Position numbers and translations under genes: made by a program. From Desemzia incerta (lineage in GTDB: Bacteria > Bacillota > Bacilli > Lactobacillales > Carnobacteriaceae), in contig NZ_FOXW01000001.1 in NCBI RefSeq assembly GCF_900115825.1, forward strand, positions 310,001 to 374,000: 64,000 bases of DNA, in the 5' to 3' direction. Below the pieces are notes generated by a model that saw only the letters and a list, made by a program, of their open reading frames with translations, was not told the origin of the DNA and did no database searches. Of this stretch, positions 7,054-17,002 are shown one piece after another (positions within the stretch are counted from its first letter, which is position 1; every line of letters begins with the position of its first letter).

Positions 7054-8979
7054 ATGGAAAATCATACAACAAATCAATTTGACCTTATGAGGTTTAAAAA
7101 AGACAGTTACTTGTTCAATACGGGCAAGTACTATGATTGCTATTATTCATTGGGATGTCATAAAGAAATAAATGAGGAGCATGAAGGGTATCGGTTTACG
7201 GTCTGGGCACCTCATGCTAAGACAGTCTCCTTAGTGAGTGATTGTACAGATTGGAATATGGGAAAACCATTGGAAAAAATAGAAGACACAGAGATGTGGA
7301 CTGTTTTTTGTGAAACGGCGAAAGAAGGTCAACCTTACAAATACCGTATTGAACAACAAGATGGTACGGTAAAATTAAAAATCGATCCTCAAGCATTGGA
7401 GTTTGAAGTGCGACCCAAAGAAGCCTCTGTGATCAAAGAATTGCCGCAAAAAAAATGGCGTGACGGACTGTGGATGGCAAATAAGAAAAGATTTCCTGTT
7501 CATGAGCGTCCTTTGAATATTTACGAAGTACATATGAGCTCTTGGAATCGTCATCCGGATGGAAGCTGGTACACTATTCCAGAATTGCAAGCTGAGCTGA
7601 TTCCGTATGTAAAAGAAAATGGGTACACACATATTGAGTTTTTACCGTTGATGGAACATCCTTTAGATGCTTCATGGGGATATCAAGCTACTGGGTATTT
7701 TGCTTTTTCTTCTAAATTTGGAACGATAGAAGAGATGCAGGATTTTGTTGAAGCTGCTCATCTAGCCAATATTGGTGTTGTAATGGACTGGGTGCCCAGT
7801 CATTACAACAAGAACGATTATGGTATGGCGTATTTTGATGGTACTCCGCAGTACGAATACAAAGATTACCATAAAGCTCAAAATTACCGTTGGGGGACTT
7901 TAAACTTTGACTTAGGAAAGCCGCAAGTACACAGTTTTTTAATTTCTAATGCTCTTTTCTGGATAGAACAGTTCCATTTAGATGGTTTAAGAGTAGATGC
8001 TGTCTCTAATATGCTCTATTTAGATTACGACGAAGGAGAGTGGACGCCTAACGAAGACGGAAGCAACCACAATCGAGAAGGCGTAAGTTTTATACAAAAG
8101 TTAAACAACATTGTATTTGAACGACACCCAGATACGTTAATGATCGCAGAAGAAAGTACAGCTTGGGAAAAAGTAACAGGTTCTATTGATGAAGGTGGAT
8201 TAGGTTTTAATTACAAATGGAATATGGGTTGGATGAATGACACCTTAAGATTCTTCGAAATGGATCCAATACACCGCAAAAATCACTTCAATTTATTAAC
8301 TTTTTCATTTATGTATATGTTTAATGAAAATTATTTGCTTCCTTTTTCTCATGATGAAGTGGTTCATGGTAAAAAATCGTTGATGCATAAAATGCCTGGC
8401 GATCGATACAATCAATTTGCCGGACTGCGGGTTTTAGAAGCATACCGTATGGTTCATCCTGGGAAAAAATTAGGCTTTATGGGAAATGAATTTGGACAAT
8501 TTTTGGAATGGAAGTTTGATGACTCTCTTGAATGGGAGAACTTAACGGACCCAATGAATCAAAAACACTTGGACTTTACGCGTACATTAAATCAATTCTA
8601 TAAAGAGCATAGGGCATTATGGGAATTAGATCATGATCCAAGAGGAATCCAAATCTTAGATGCTGATAACGCAGAAGAATCGATCATGACATTCATTCGT
8701 AAAGGAAAAAAACCAAGAGATTTTTTGATTGTTATATGCAATTTTGTTCCAATAGAACGGCATAATTATCGAGTAGGAGTTCCATTTGAAGGCCAATATG
8801 AAGAAATTTTAAACACTGAGATGGAAGCATTAGGCGGCACTTGGACAAAAGGTCAAGGAGTGCTGAAAACCGAGAAGAAAGCTTGGAACCAACAAGAATA
8901 CTCTTTGAATTTGATTGTTCCTGCATTGAGTGTAGTGATTTTAAAGCCAAAAAGAGTCTTTAAAGTGCCAAAAGAATAA
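7054..8979 (+). CDS. glgB: 1,4-alpha-glucan branching enzyme GlgB
   Basis: Cuts alpha-1,4 glucan chains and re-attaches them as alpha-1,6 branches. The 641-residue protein has an N-terminal CBM48 domain (about 30-130, HEGYRFTVWAPHAKTVSLV) and a GH13 barrel with DWVPSHY, GLRVDAVSNMLYLDY (nucleophile near Asp315), MIAEEST (acid/base Glu near 366) and SHDEVVHGKKS. A C-terminal all-beta domain follows. AGGAAGAGGTG gives a clear ribosome-binding site. It is the first gene of the glgBCDAP cluster; the 106-base gap to glgC holds no terminator with a T-run, so the genes are probably co-transcribed. Confidence 0.97.
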   Translation: MENHTTNQFDLMRFKKDSYLFNTGKYYDCYYSLGCHKEINEEHEGYRFTVWAPHAKTVSLVSDCTDWNMGKPLEKIEDTEMWTVFCETAKEGQPYKYRIEQQDGTVKLKIDPQALEFEVRPKEASVIKELPQKKWRDGLWMANKKRFPVHERPLNIYEVHMSSWNRHPDGSWYTIPELQAELIPYVKENGYTHIEFLPLMEHPLDASWGYQATGYFAFSSKFGTIEEMQDFVEAAHLANIGVVMDWVPSHYNKNDYGMAYFDGTPQYEYKDYHKAQNYRWGTLNFDLGKPQVHSFLISNALFWIEQFHLDGLRVDAVSNMLYLDYDEGEWTPNEDGSNHNREGVSFIQKLNNIVFERHPDTLMIAEESTAWEKVTGSIDEGGLGFNYKWNMGWMNDTLRFFEMDPIHRKNHFNLLTFSFMYMFNENYLLPFSHDEVVHGKKSLMHKMPGDRYNQFAGLRVLEAYRMVHPGKKLGFMGNEFGQFLEWKFDDSLEWENLTDPMNQKHLDFTRTLNQFYKEHRALWELDHDPRGIQILDADNAEESIMTFIRKGKKPRDFLIVICNFVPIERHNYRVGVPFEGQYEEILNTEMEALGGTWTKGQGVLKTEKKAWNQQEYSLNLIVPALSVVILKPKRVFKVPKE

Positions 8980-9052
8980 ATATTCATTTTTTACAGCAAA
9001 TCATTTTGATTTGGAATACATTACAGTTACTATATTACCGAGGGAGGGTAGA

Positions 9053-9077
9053 GGAAGTTAAGTGTAGTTTAACTTCC
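9053..9077 (+). promoter_or_regulatory. Hairpin between the Shine-Dalgarno region and the glgC start
   Basis: GGAAGTTAA (9053-9061) pairs perfectly with TTAACTTCC (9069-9077) around a 7-base loop. AGGGAGGG (9041-9048) is just upstream and the glgC ATG is 8 bases downstream. No Shine-Dalgarno match exists between the hairpin and the ATG, so folding may bring the upstream purine tract close to the start or, alternatively, control its access. Confidence 0.6.
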
Positions 9078-9085
9078 GTATACAG

Positions 9086-10234
9086 ATGAAAAAAGAAATC
9101 GTTGCTATGATCTTAGCTGGAGGCCAAGGGTCACGTCTAGGAAAATTAACCAAAGAAATTGCTAAGCCTGCGGTACCATTCGGTGGAAAATACCGAATTA
9201 TTGACTTTGCATTAAGTAACTGTGCAAATTCAGGAATCAAAAGTGTTGGGGTTGTCACTCAATACCAACCCTTAGAGCTGAACGCTCATGTTGGAAATGG
9301 TGATTCTTGGGGACTGAACACACATGATGGCGGTGCTACTATCTTACAACCATACACTAATGTGGATGGAGAAAAATGGTTCAAAGGAACAGCACACGCT
9401 ATTTACCAAAATATTGGATTTATTGATCGATACGAACCAGAATATTTGCTGGTACTTTCCGGAGATCATATTTATAAAATGGATTATCAAAAAATGCTGG
9501 ATTTCCATAAAGAAAAGAAAGCTGCTCTAACAGTTGGAGTTATCCCAGTAGAATGGGAAGAAGCTTCTCGTTTCGGATTAATGAATACGGATAAATCTGG
9601 AAGAATCATTGAATTTCAAGAAAAACCAGAAAATCCAAAAAGTAATTTAGCTTCAATGGGGATCTACATCTTTGACTGGCCGCGTTTGAAACAATATTTA
9701 ATAGACAACCAAGCTAAAAACCGGACTATGGAAGACTTTGGTATGCATGTTATTCCAGCTTACTTACGGAACAGCGAAGATATTTATGCCTATGCCTTTA
9801 GAGATTATTGGAAAGATGTAGGAACGATCGAAAGTCTATGGCAAGCAAACATGGAGTTTCTTGATCCGGATCACGCCTTGAATATTCGGGATGAGAACTG
9901 GCGCATCTATTCTAAAAACCCAGATTCTCCGCCGCAGTTCTTGACTAAAGATTCTAAAGTAACGAACTCTATGATTGTAGACGGCTGCTATGTCGCAGGC
10001 GAAATTAATCATTCCATTCTGTCTCATAATGTAAAAGTAGGAAAAGGTTCGGTAGTCAAAGACAGTTTTATCATGTCTAACGTGACGATTGGTGAAAATG
10101 TAACGATCGAACATGCTATTGTAGGCGAAAATGCGAAATTGCATGATGGAGCTGAATTGATTGGTAAAGAGAAAGATATTGCTGTTTTAGGTTATTCTGA
10201 GGAGATAGGAGGACTTAAAGATGATGAGAAATAG
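9086..10234 (+). CDS. glgC: Glucose-1-phosphate adenylyltransferase, catalytic subunit GlgC
   Basis: Makes ADP-glucose from ATP and glucose-1-phosphate, the committed step of bacterial glycogen synthesis. The nucleotide-binding loop [15 protein letters not shown], the [15 protein letters not shown] block, [14 protein letters not shown], the substrate motif [11 protein letters not shown] and [12 protein letters not shown] are all present, followed by a left-handed beta-helix domain from about residue 290. Length (382) is normal for the Firmicute GlgC. The ATG at 9086 lacks an adjacent ribosome-binding site, because a 9-bp hairpin sits between it and the purine tract. The 3' end overlaps glgD by 14 bases, so the two subunits are translationally coupled. 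Confidence 0.96.
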   Translation: MKKEIVAMILAGGQGSRLGKLTKEIAKPAVPFGGKYRIIDFALSNCANSGIKSVGVVTQYQPLELNAHVGNGDSWGLNTHDGGATILQPYTNVDGEKWFKGTAHAIYQNIGFIDRYEPEYLLVLSGDHIYKMDYQKMLDFHKEKKAALTVGVIPVEWEEASRFGLMNTDKSGRIIEFQEKPENPKSNLASMGIYIFDWPRLKQYLIDNQAKNRTMEDFGMHVIPAYLRNSEDIYAYAFRDYWKDVGTIESLWQANMEFLDPDHALNIRDENWRIYSKNPDSPPQFLTKDSKVTNSMIVDGCYVAGEINHSILSHNVKVGKGSVVKDSFIMSNVTIGENVTIEHAIVGENAKLHDGAELIGKEKDIAVLGYSEEIGGLKDDEK

Positions 10235-11387
10235 TTTTTGTGCCATATTAAATTTAGTTGAAGATGGAAGCAAACTGCATCCCCTAACAAAAAAGAGACC
10301 GATAGCTGCTTTACCTTTTGCGAGCAGATATAGATTGATTGATTTTCCGTTTACGGCTTTGCATAATGCTGAAGCAACTTCCGCATCTTTATTCATTTCA
10401 GGAAGCGGTCATTCATTATATGATCACATTCGAAGTGGTTACGAATGGGGGCTGGACTCTACTATTGGAGGAGGAGTATTCACTCATTCCCAATTAGATT
10501 TAAAAGAGACTGCAGCACGTGAGGGAAATAATCTTACCTATTATGAAGATCAAAGAAACTATGTAAAGAAATCTTTAGCTGAATATGTAGTTATTGGCGG
10601 AAGCAAGATGTTGTGCAATATCAACCTTCATTCTGTACTTCGCTACCATCAAGAACATGATGCAGATATTACAGTAGTGTATAAGAACATTCCATCAGCA
10701 GAAATCCCTGTCGATTCAGACTTGAAATGTTATTCAATTGAATCTGATACAGCTGTGATAACTGGGTTGTTTCCAGTAGCAGAACAAATGGATAAAGGTA
10801 CTGAAAAACTGGCAATCCAAACCGGTATTACGATTTTAAGATCGGAAAAATTCTTAGACTATTTAGATTTGTTAGAGGAAAGACAAGAAAGACACAGCTG
10901 GGGTCTAATGGTTGGTCTGGCTTTAGAAAAAGGAAATAAAGTAGTTGGGTTCGAATATACAGGCTATTTGAAATATATTGATAGTATTTTAAGTTACTAT
11001 CAAGCTAATATGGATATGTTGGATGAAGATAATTACAACTCATTATTCTTCCGCAATTTGCCGGTTATTACGCGTGCTAGAAATGGGGCTCCTACATTTT
11101 ATGCTCCAGAAAGCAAAGTATCAAATGTTCAAATTGCTACAGATTGTTTTATTGCCGGAGAAGTGGTCAATACAATTGTTTTTAGAAAAGTAAAAGTAGC
11201 GGAAAACGCTGTAGTTAAAGATTCCATTGTCATGCAAGGGTGTAAAATTGGCGAGGGAGCTCATTTGGAATACGTTATTTTAGACAAGAACGTGACTATA
11301 GCTCCTGGAGTAAGATTGATAGGTACTCCTGAACAACCACTAGTAGTAGAAAAAGGCAGTGTAGTGAATGAAATGAAAGGAGCATAA
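10221..11387 (+). CDS. glgD: Glucose-1-phosphate adenylyltransferase, GlgD subunit
   Basis: Second subunit of the heteromeric ADP-glucose pyrophosphorylase of Firmicutes. It aligns along its full length with GlgC, but the glycine-rich loop is lost ([21 protein letters not shown] instead of LAGGxGxRL), as is usual for GlgD, which mainly modulates GlgC. A beta-helix domain is retained at about 295-388 ([30 protein letters not shown]). GGAGG lies 8 bases before the ATG, which overlaps the end of glgC. glgA follows after 2 bases. Confidence 0.94.
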   Translation: MMRNSFCAILNLVEDGSKLHPLTKKRPIAALPFASRYRLIDFPFTALHNAEATSASLFISGSGHSLYDHIRSGYEWGLDSTIGGGVFTHSQLDLKETAAREGNNLTYYEDQRNYVKKSLAEYVVIGGSKMLCNINLHSVLRYHQEHDADITVVYKNIPSAEIPVDSDLKCYSIESDTAVITGLFPVAEQMDKGTEKLAIQTGITILRSEKFLDYLDLLEERQERHSWGLMVGLALEKGNKVVGFEYTGYLKYIDSILSYYQANMDMLDEDNYNSLFFRNLPVITRARNGAPTFYAPESKVSNVQIATDCFIAGEVVNTIVFRKVKVAENAVVKDSIVMQGCKIGEGAHLEYVILDKNVTIAPGVRLIGTPEQPLVVEKGSVVNEMKGA

Positions 11388-11389
11388 AA

Positions 11390-12826
11390 ATGAAAGTTTT
11401 ATTTGCTTCAGCAGAATGTGCTCCTTTTTATAAAACAGGCGGTTTAGGAGATGTAGCAGGCGCATTGCCAAAGGTACTGAAAAAACAAGGCGTAGATATT
11501 CGAGTCGTGCTGCCTTTCTACACTTCTTTACCGCAAAAGTACAAAGATCAACTGGAAGATGTGTGTCAATTTGAAGTGAAAGTCGGCTGGCGCAACCAAT
11601 TTTGCGGAATCAAAAAATTAGAAAACGATGGTGTAGTTTACTATTTCATCGATAATCTCTATTATTTTGATCGACCTGGGATCTATGGGTTTGACGATGA
11701 TGGCGAACGGTTTGCGTTCTTTTCTCAAGCGGTTATTGAAATGCTGGAGAAAATAGATTTTATTCCTGATGTCTTGCATGTCAACGATTACCATACGGCA
11801 ATGATTCCTGTATTGTTAAAAGATAAATACGGCTGGATCGAAAAGTATCAATCCATAAAAACCATGTTGACGATTCACAATATGCAGTTCCAAGGTATCT
11901 TTGATCAATTGGTGTTATCTGACTGGTTTGATATAGGGTACAATGCTTTTCATATGAATGGTCTTGAATTTTATGGCAACGTCAATTTCTTAAAGGGCGG
12001 AATCTACTATTCAGATATCGTCACAACCGTCAGTCCAACTTATGCTGATGAAATCCAAACGGATGAATTTGGAATGGGCTTGGATGGCGTTTTAAGAGAC
12101 AACAATTATAAGATCAAAGGGATTTTGAACGGTATCGACTATGACGTGTTTGATCCTGAAGCAGATGAACATGTAGCAGAGCATTTTTCTATCGAGGATC
12201 CAAGCGGCAAGCTGATCAATAAAACAGTCTTGCAAGAAAAAGTTGGGCTGCCTGTGAACGAGGAAATTCCTGTTGTGGCTATGGTCAGCAGACTCACAGA
12301 ACAAAAAGGAGTTCATTTGCTGATAGAAAAAATGGAAGAGTTAATGAACCGTGAGCTTCAAATCATTATATTAGGAACCGGAGAAAGCCACCTGGAAGAC
12401 GCTTGTAAACACTACAACTGGGCATATCCAGAAAAATTTAAAGCCATCATTGATTTTGATGTTGAATTGGCTCAGCTCATTTATGCAGGAAGCGACATGT
12501 TTATCATGCCGTCTGCCTTTGAACCATGCGGATTATCGCAATTGAATTCACTGCGCTACGGAACATTGCCGATCGTGCATGAAACTGGTGGGTTAAAAGA
12601 TACTGTTGATCCTTACAATGCGTATACTGGTGAGGGAACTGGATTTAGTTTTTCAGGCTATTCCAGCCAGATCATGTTGGAGACGATAGATCGCGCGTTA
12701 AATACTTACTATGAATATCCTAAACAGTGGAAAAAATTAGTCCGACAAGCAATGCAAAAAGATTTCAGCTGGGAAAAGTCTAGTCGAATCTATTTGGACT
12801 GTTATCGTCAAATCACTGAATCATAA
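11390..12826 (+). CDS. glgA: Glycogen synthase GlgA (ADP-glucose)
   Basis: Transfers glucose from ADP-glucose to the non-reducing end of glycogen. The N-terminal KTGGLGDVAGALP motif, characteristic of GT5 enzymes, is present at residues 15-27. DVLHVNDYHTAMIPV, TIHNMQFQG, and the C-terminal block VSRLTEQKG and FIMPSAFEPCGLSQLNSLRYGT complete the GT-B fold. The length, 478 residues, is usual. It starts 2 bases after glgD with AAAGGAG as its ribosome-binding site. Confidence 0.97.
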   Translation: MKVLFASAECAPFYKTGGLGDVAGALPKVLKKQGVDIRVVLPFYTSLPQKYKDQLEDVCQFEVKVGWRNQFCGIKKLENDGVVYYFIDNLYYFDRPGIYGFDDDGERFAFFSQAVIEMLEKIDFIPDVLHVNDYHTAMIPVLLKDKYGWIEKYQSIKTMLTIHNMQFQGIFDQLVLSDWFDIGYNAFHMNGLEFYGNVNFLKGGIYYSDIVTTVSPTYADEIQTDEFGMGLDGVLRDNNYKIKGILNGIDYDVFDPEADEHVAEHFSIEDPSGKLINKTVLQEKVGLPVNEEIPVVAMVSRLTEQKGVHLLIEKMEELMNRELQIIILGTGESHLEDACKHYNWAYPEKFKAIIDFDVELAQLIYAGSDMFIMPSAFEPCGLSQLNSLRYGTLPIVHETGGLKDTVDPYNAYTGEGTGFSFSGYSSQIMLETIDRALNTYYEYPKQWKKLVRQAMQKDFSWEKSSRIYLDCYRQITES

Positions 12827-12847
12827 TCGATTAATTAAAAAGAAATA

Positions 12848-12893
12848 ATAAGATAACAGGCTAGACCAAATGATGGTTTAGCCTCTTGTCTTA
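12848..12893 (+). other. Hairpin between glgA and glgP, possible attenuator or processing site
   Basis: AGGCTAGACCA and TGGTTTAGCCT form an 11-bp stem with one G-U pair and a 4-base loop, with weaker pairing outside it. No clear T-run follows (CTTGTCTTATCC). It may lower glgP expression, protect upstream mRNA, or be a weak terminator. Confidence 0.5.
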
Positions 12894-12960
12894 TCCTCAA
12901 TGCTAAAAACATAAACGACTGCAACACTAGTTTCTTTTAACCTTTTAAGGGGGATATCAA

Positions 12961-15372
12961 ATGACATTGCAAGTAGAAGAATTTAGAAAAGATTATGAAA
13001 GAGTCGTAAAAGGGATGTACGGCTTAAGTGTGGAAGAAGCTTCTCCGTTCCAGTTGTATAATGCACTTGGAGCTTATGTCAAAAGTTTCGCCGGTGAACA
13101 TTGGAGTCGAACTAAGACGGAATACGAAAAAAAACAAGTAAAACAATTGTATTATTTCTCCATGGAATTTTTACCTGGGCGCATGTTGAAAAGCAATTTA
13201 CTTAATTTAGGGATTTTAGATGTTGTCAGAGAAGGTATAGAAGATATTGGATTAGACTTTCACTCTATCGTACAAGCGGAGGAAGATCCTGCTTTGGGGA
13301 ATGGCGGTTTAGGTCGTTTGGCTTCTTGCTTTATGGACTCTATCGCTTCTTTGGGTATACCGGGATCTGGAAGCGGGATTCGTTATCGGTATGGGCTGTT
13401 TCAACAGAGGTTTATCGATGGTCATCAAGTAGAAGTTCCAGATAATTGGTTGAGAAATGGAAATGTTTGGGAAGTACGAAAAGAAAACAAGGCTGTCAAT
13501 GTCCGTTTTGGAGGACAAGTTTATATGGCAGAACAAAAAGGAAGACTTATACCGGTCTATGAAAATACGCGAACAATTTTAGCTGTTCCTTACGATACGG
13601 CGATGATTGGTTATCAAAATGAGCTGGTTAATAATTTACGTTTGTGGTCCGCAGAAATTCCGCCAGAAGACTATGTGCATTACTCAAGTATTTCGGCTCA
13701 ACAAGAAGTTAATCAGTTAACGGAAGTGCTGTATCCTGATGATTCTAATTATGAGGGGCGCATCTTACGTTTGAGACAAGAATACTTCTTATGTTCTGCT
13801 GGAATCCAAAGTATTGTTCGCTATTATAAAAAATTACAGCTGCCTCTGACGATGATTGCAGAAAAAGTAGCAATCCATATCAATGATACTCATCCTGCAT
13901 TATGTATCCCAGAATTTATTCGTATTCTGATTGATGAAGAACAGTTGACCTGGGAACAAGCGTGGGAAAGTTGTAAGAAAGTTATGAGTTATACGAACCA
14001 TACGATCATGCAAGAAGCGATGGAAAAATGGCCGATTGAGATGCTGAAAGCTGAAGTTCCACGTATTTATCAAATTATTGAAGAAATCAATAGAAGACAT
14101 ATTGAAAAAAAATTACCTCTCTATGGTGAAGAGTTGACTTATCAAACAGCCATAATCAGAGAAGGTGTAGTCAATATGGCGCATATGGCAATTATTGGAA
14201 GCCATAGTGTAAATGGTGTTGCTCAATTGCACACTACTATTTTAAAGAATGAAGTTTTAAAGCCTTTTTATGAAATGTATCCGACAAGATTTAATAACAA
14301 AACAAACGGGATTACACAACGTCGTTGGCTGCAACTAGCTAATGAAGAATTGACACAGCTAATTGATGAAAAAATTGGAACAGCATGGAAGAAAAAACCT
14401 AGTGAACTGACCATATTAAAAGGCTTTGTCAATGAGGATGAGACGTTGAAACAGTTGGAAGATGTTAAATTAAGAAATAAAAAACGGTTTGCTCGTTATG
14501 TTAAAGAGAAAATGGATATTACCATTGATCCCAATGCCATTTTTGATGTTCAAATCAAACGGTTGCATGCTTATAAACGCCAGTTGCTAAATGCTTTGCA
14601 TATCATTTCCAGATATTTAGAAATCAAAGAAAACCCAAATGCAGCTATTCAACCACGTGTCTTTATTTTTGGAGCTAAAGCAGCTCCAAGTTATTTGTAT
14701 GCTAAACAAATCATCAAGTTGATCAATGCAATCGCTGAACTAGTCAATAATGACCCAGATGTTGGAGATAAGTTGAAAGTGGTTTTTGTAGAAAACTATG
14801 GTGTGACATTAGCAGAATTGATCATCCCGGCAGCCGATGTCAGTGAGCAGATTTCCTTAGCCAGTAAAGAAGCATCAGGAACCAGTAATATGAAATTGAT
14901 GGCAAACGGTGCTCTGACAGTAGCAACTTTAGACGGAGCTAATGTTGAGATTCGAAATTACGTTGGGGAGGAAAATATTTTCTTATTCGGACTAACTTCT
15001 CAAGAAGTATATGAGTACTATGAAAATGGAACATATTCTTCCCGCCAGATATTTGAATCCAATCCAAGACTGATCAAAGTTTTAAATACGTTGATTGATG
15101 GAACGATACCAGACATCCAAGAAGAAGGAAGAGTTATTTTTGACTCTTTAGTCCAATACAATGATGAATACTTTGTTTTGAAAGATTTCGAAGAGTATAT
15201 TTCTGTTCAAAGAGAAGTCGATGAATTGTACCAAGACAAACAAGCTTGGTATCGAAAATCTTTATGGAATATTGCGAATTCCGGACCATTCTCAGCAGAC
15301 TTTACCATTATGCGTTACGCGGATGAAATATGGAAAATAGACTCGCAAATGCCTGAAATTGAATTATCTTAA
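12961..15372 (+). CDS. glgP: Glycogen/maltodextrin phosphorylase GlgP
   Basis: Phosphorolyses alpha-1,4 glucans to glucose-1-phosphate, with pyridoxal phosphate as cofactor. The cofactor site EASGTSNMKLMANGAL is present with the Schiff-base Lys near position 645, together with the N-terminal YFSMEFLPGR and GNGGLGRLASCFMDS motifs and VQIKRLHAYKRQ. The 803 residues match the short bacterial form. AAGGGGGAT is 7 bases before the ATG. It ends the glycogen cluster, so the same unit encodes synthesis and mobilisation. A strong terminator follows. Confidence 0.97.
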   Translation: MTLQVEEFRKDYERVVKGMYGLSVEEASPFQLYNALGAYVKSFAGEHWSRTKTEYEKKQVKQLYYFSMEFLPGRMLKSNLLNLGILDVVREGIEDIGLDFHSIVQAEEDPALGNGGLGRLASCFMDSIASLGIPGSGSGIRYRYGLFQQRFIDGHQVEVPDNWLRNGNVWEVRKENKAVNVRFGGQVYMAEQKGRLIPVYENTRTILAVPYDTAMIGYQNELVNNLRLWSAEIPPEDYVHYSSISAQQEVNQLTEVLYPDDSNYEGRILRLRQEYFLCSAGIQSIVRYYKKLQLPLTMIAEKVAIHINDTHPALCIPEFIRILIDEEQLTWEQAWESCKKVMSYTNHTIMQEAMEKWPIEMLKAEVPRIYQIIEEINRRHIEKKLPLYGEELTYQTAIIREGVVNMAHMAIIGSHSVNGVAQLHTTILKNEVLKPFYEMYPTRFNNKTNGITQRRWLQLANEELTQLIDEKIGTAWKKKPSELTILKGFVNEDETLKQLEDVKLRNKKRFARYVKEKMDITIDPNAIFDVQIKRLHAYKRQLLNALHIISRYLEIKENPNAAIQPRVFIFGAKAAPSYLYAKQIIKLINAIAELVNNDPDVGDKLKVVFVENYGVTLAELIIPAADVSEQISLASKEASGTSNMKLMANGALTVATLDGANVEIRNYVGEENIFLFGLTSQEVYEYYENGTYSSRQIFESNPRLIKVLNTLIDGTIPDIQEEGRVIFDSLVQYNDEYFVLKDFEEYISVQREVDELYQDKQAWYRKSLWNIANSGPFSADFTIMRYADEIWKIDSQMPEIELS

Positions 15373-15380
15373 CTACACAC

Positions 15381-15427
15381 AAAACCCCGCGCCAGCTCTC
15401 AATCAGAGAAATGGATGCGGGGTTTTT
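15381..15427. terminator. Terminator shared by glgP and the convergent oxidoreductase gene
   Basis: AAAACCCCGC (15381-15390) pairs with GCGGGGTTTT around a long loop. T-runs on both strands suit the convergent genes. Confidence 0.82.
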
Positions 15428-15434
15428 AGTAAGA

Positions 15435-16064
15435 TTATTCAGCTTTGGTTTTAATTTCAGTGAGTATTTGTTTGAAGGATTCTACAGGTTGTGCTCCACT
15501 GATTCCATATTTGCCATCAATGACAAAGAAAGGAACTCCTTGTACGCCAATTTGTTGTGCGGTTACGATATCTTCATTCATAGCGTCTAAATAATCTGCC
15601 GACTCGATCACTTCTGCAGATTTTTCTTTATTCAAGCCGATTTTTTCTGCAAGTTCCAATAAAGTGTCATTGTCGTTCAACCATTGTCCACGTATAAAGT
15701 AAGCTTCTTTAGCCGCTTCCATAAATTCGTTTCCTTTATTTAACGTTTTAGCGTATTGGAACAGTCGATGCGGTTTAACGGTATTTCCATGTTGAACGGT
15801 TTCGTAATGAAAATCCAATCCTGCATTGTTTGCCATGCTGGTAACTTGTTGAATCATGGATTCTGCTTGATCAGCACTCATGCCTTTATTTTCTGCAAAA
15901 TATTCTTTCATAGCCCCATCGTATTTTTCTGGAGCTGTAGGGTCTAGCTGGAAACTATGGTACTCAATAGTGATGTCTTCCATCCCTTTAGTAGCTTCTT
16001 CAATGTGTCTTTTGCCAATATAACAAAACGGACAAACAAAATCTGACCAGATATCTATTTTCAT
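15435..16064 (-). CDS. DsbA-family dithiol oxidoreductase (FrnE-like), cytoplasmic
   Basis: A 209-residue thioredoxin-fold protein of the 2-hydroxychromene-2-carboxylate isomerase/DsbA family. The N-terminus is IDIWSDFVCPFCYIG with a CPFC redox site at Cys11 and Cys14, and there is no signal peptide, as in the FrnE subgroup. The cis-Pro loop is in GVQGVPFFVIDGKYGISGAQ near residue 175. FrnE proteins are linked to oxidative stress protection; the substrate here is unknown. AAAAGGAGAATTC precedes the ATG. Single-gene unit. Confidence 0.9.
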   Translation of the reverse strand: MKIDIWSDFVCPFCYIGKRHIEEATKGMEDITIEYHSFQLDPTAPEKYDGAMKEYFAENKGMSADQAESMIQQVTSMANNAGLDFHYETVQHGNTVKPHRLFQYAKTLNKGNEFMEAAKEAYFIRGQWLNDNDTLLELAEKIGLNKEKSAEVIESADYLDAMNEDIVTAQQIGVQGVPFFVIDGKYGISGAQPVESFKQILTEIKTKAE

Positions 16065-16156
16065 TTGAATTCTCCTTTTTACTTACTTTTTAGCAGTATA
16101 TTTATCCTACAGGAATTATGTATCCATTTCAACTATTCTAAGTGAAATAGCAAAAA

Positions 16157-16187
16157 AGCGAAGACTCTTTATAAAAGAGTCTTCGCT
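16157..16187 (-). terminator. Intrinsic terminator of the TIM-barrel gene
   Basis: AGCGAAGACTCTTT and AAAGAGTCTTCGCT form a perfect 14-bp stem with a 3-base loop. Read on the minus strand it is followed by TTTTTTG. Confidence 0.9.
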
Positions 16188-16215
16188 GATAAATCAACTT
16201 ACTAATGTTATAAGA

Positions 16216-16920
16216 TTATTGGTTTTCTTCTTCAATATAGTTATTTTCTTCTTGCTTACGGTATTTATCCATTTTTCGTTTGAACAATTCACCGTTAGAA
16301 GGAGGACTGTAGGTAATGGCATTGGCTCCGGCTTCAATCGTTTCTAAAATACTTTCGTCAGTAGGACCGCCTGTCGCTATGATAGGAATATTTGGATGTG
16401 TCTTACGAATACTTCTTACGATAGCAGCAGTTTTAGGACCACCACTCACGTTAAGAATATCTACCCCAGCATCTAATTTCTCTTGAATATCCGTGTATTC
16501 AGAGACGATTGTGATGACGATTGGGATATCAATCACATCATTGATTTGCTGAATGGTCTCTAATGGAGTTGGAGCATTCACGACAACACTAATGGCTCCT
16601 AGAGATTCAGCAAACAAACTAATATTTGCTGATCGAATTCCATGTGTGAGGCCTCCGCCTACACCAGCAATTACAGGTATAGAAGCTACCGATGAAATAG
16701 CTTGGATAATGGCAGGGTGAGGAGTAAAAGGATATACTGCAATAACAGCATCTGCATCAGTATTGCAAATAATAGAAATATCCGTTGTAAAAATAAACGA
16801 TTTTAATTTTCTCCCATTGATATTGATGCCGCTGCATTTAGTAATAACGGATGGAACGTCTACTGTATCATGTCTTAAATCTGTGATAACAGAAGGAATA
16901 TTATTTTTATAACGGGCCAT
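16216..16920 (-). CDS. TIM-barrel protein of unknown function
   Basis: The 234 residues show alternating beta/alpha segments of a phosphate-binding TIM barrel (ADAVIAVYPFTPHPAI, IPVIAGVGGGLTHG, AISVVVNAPTPLETI, IPIVITIVSEY, GVDILNVSGGPKTA, IPIIATGGPTDESI, GANAITYSPPS). The late ATGG and the earlier GVGGG are typical phosphate-binding loops, as in ThiE, TrpF or NanE relatives. Homologues in Firmicutes are often called hydrolase without proof. The gene is alone, has GGAGG before the ATG and has its own terminator, so context gives no substrate. Confidence 0.7.
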   Translation of the reverse strand: MARYKNNIPSVITDLRHDTVDVPSVITKCSGININGRKLKSFIFTTDISIICNTDADAVIAVYPFTPHPAIIQAISSVASIPVIAGVGGGLTHGIRSANISLFAESLGAISVVVNAPTPLETIQQINDVIDIPIVITIVSEYTDIQEKLDAGVDILNVSGGPKTAAIVRSIRKTHPNIPIIATGGPTDESILETIEAGANAITYSPPSNGELFKRKMDKYRKQEENNYIEEENQ

Positions 16921-17002
16921 AGTGTGTTACCTCCTTTAATCTAATAAGCTCTTTTAAATTAAAACTGATTTTGAAGAAAAGAGCAATAAAAAATTTGCAT
17001 TT

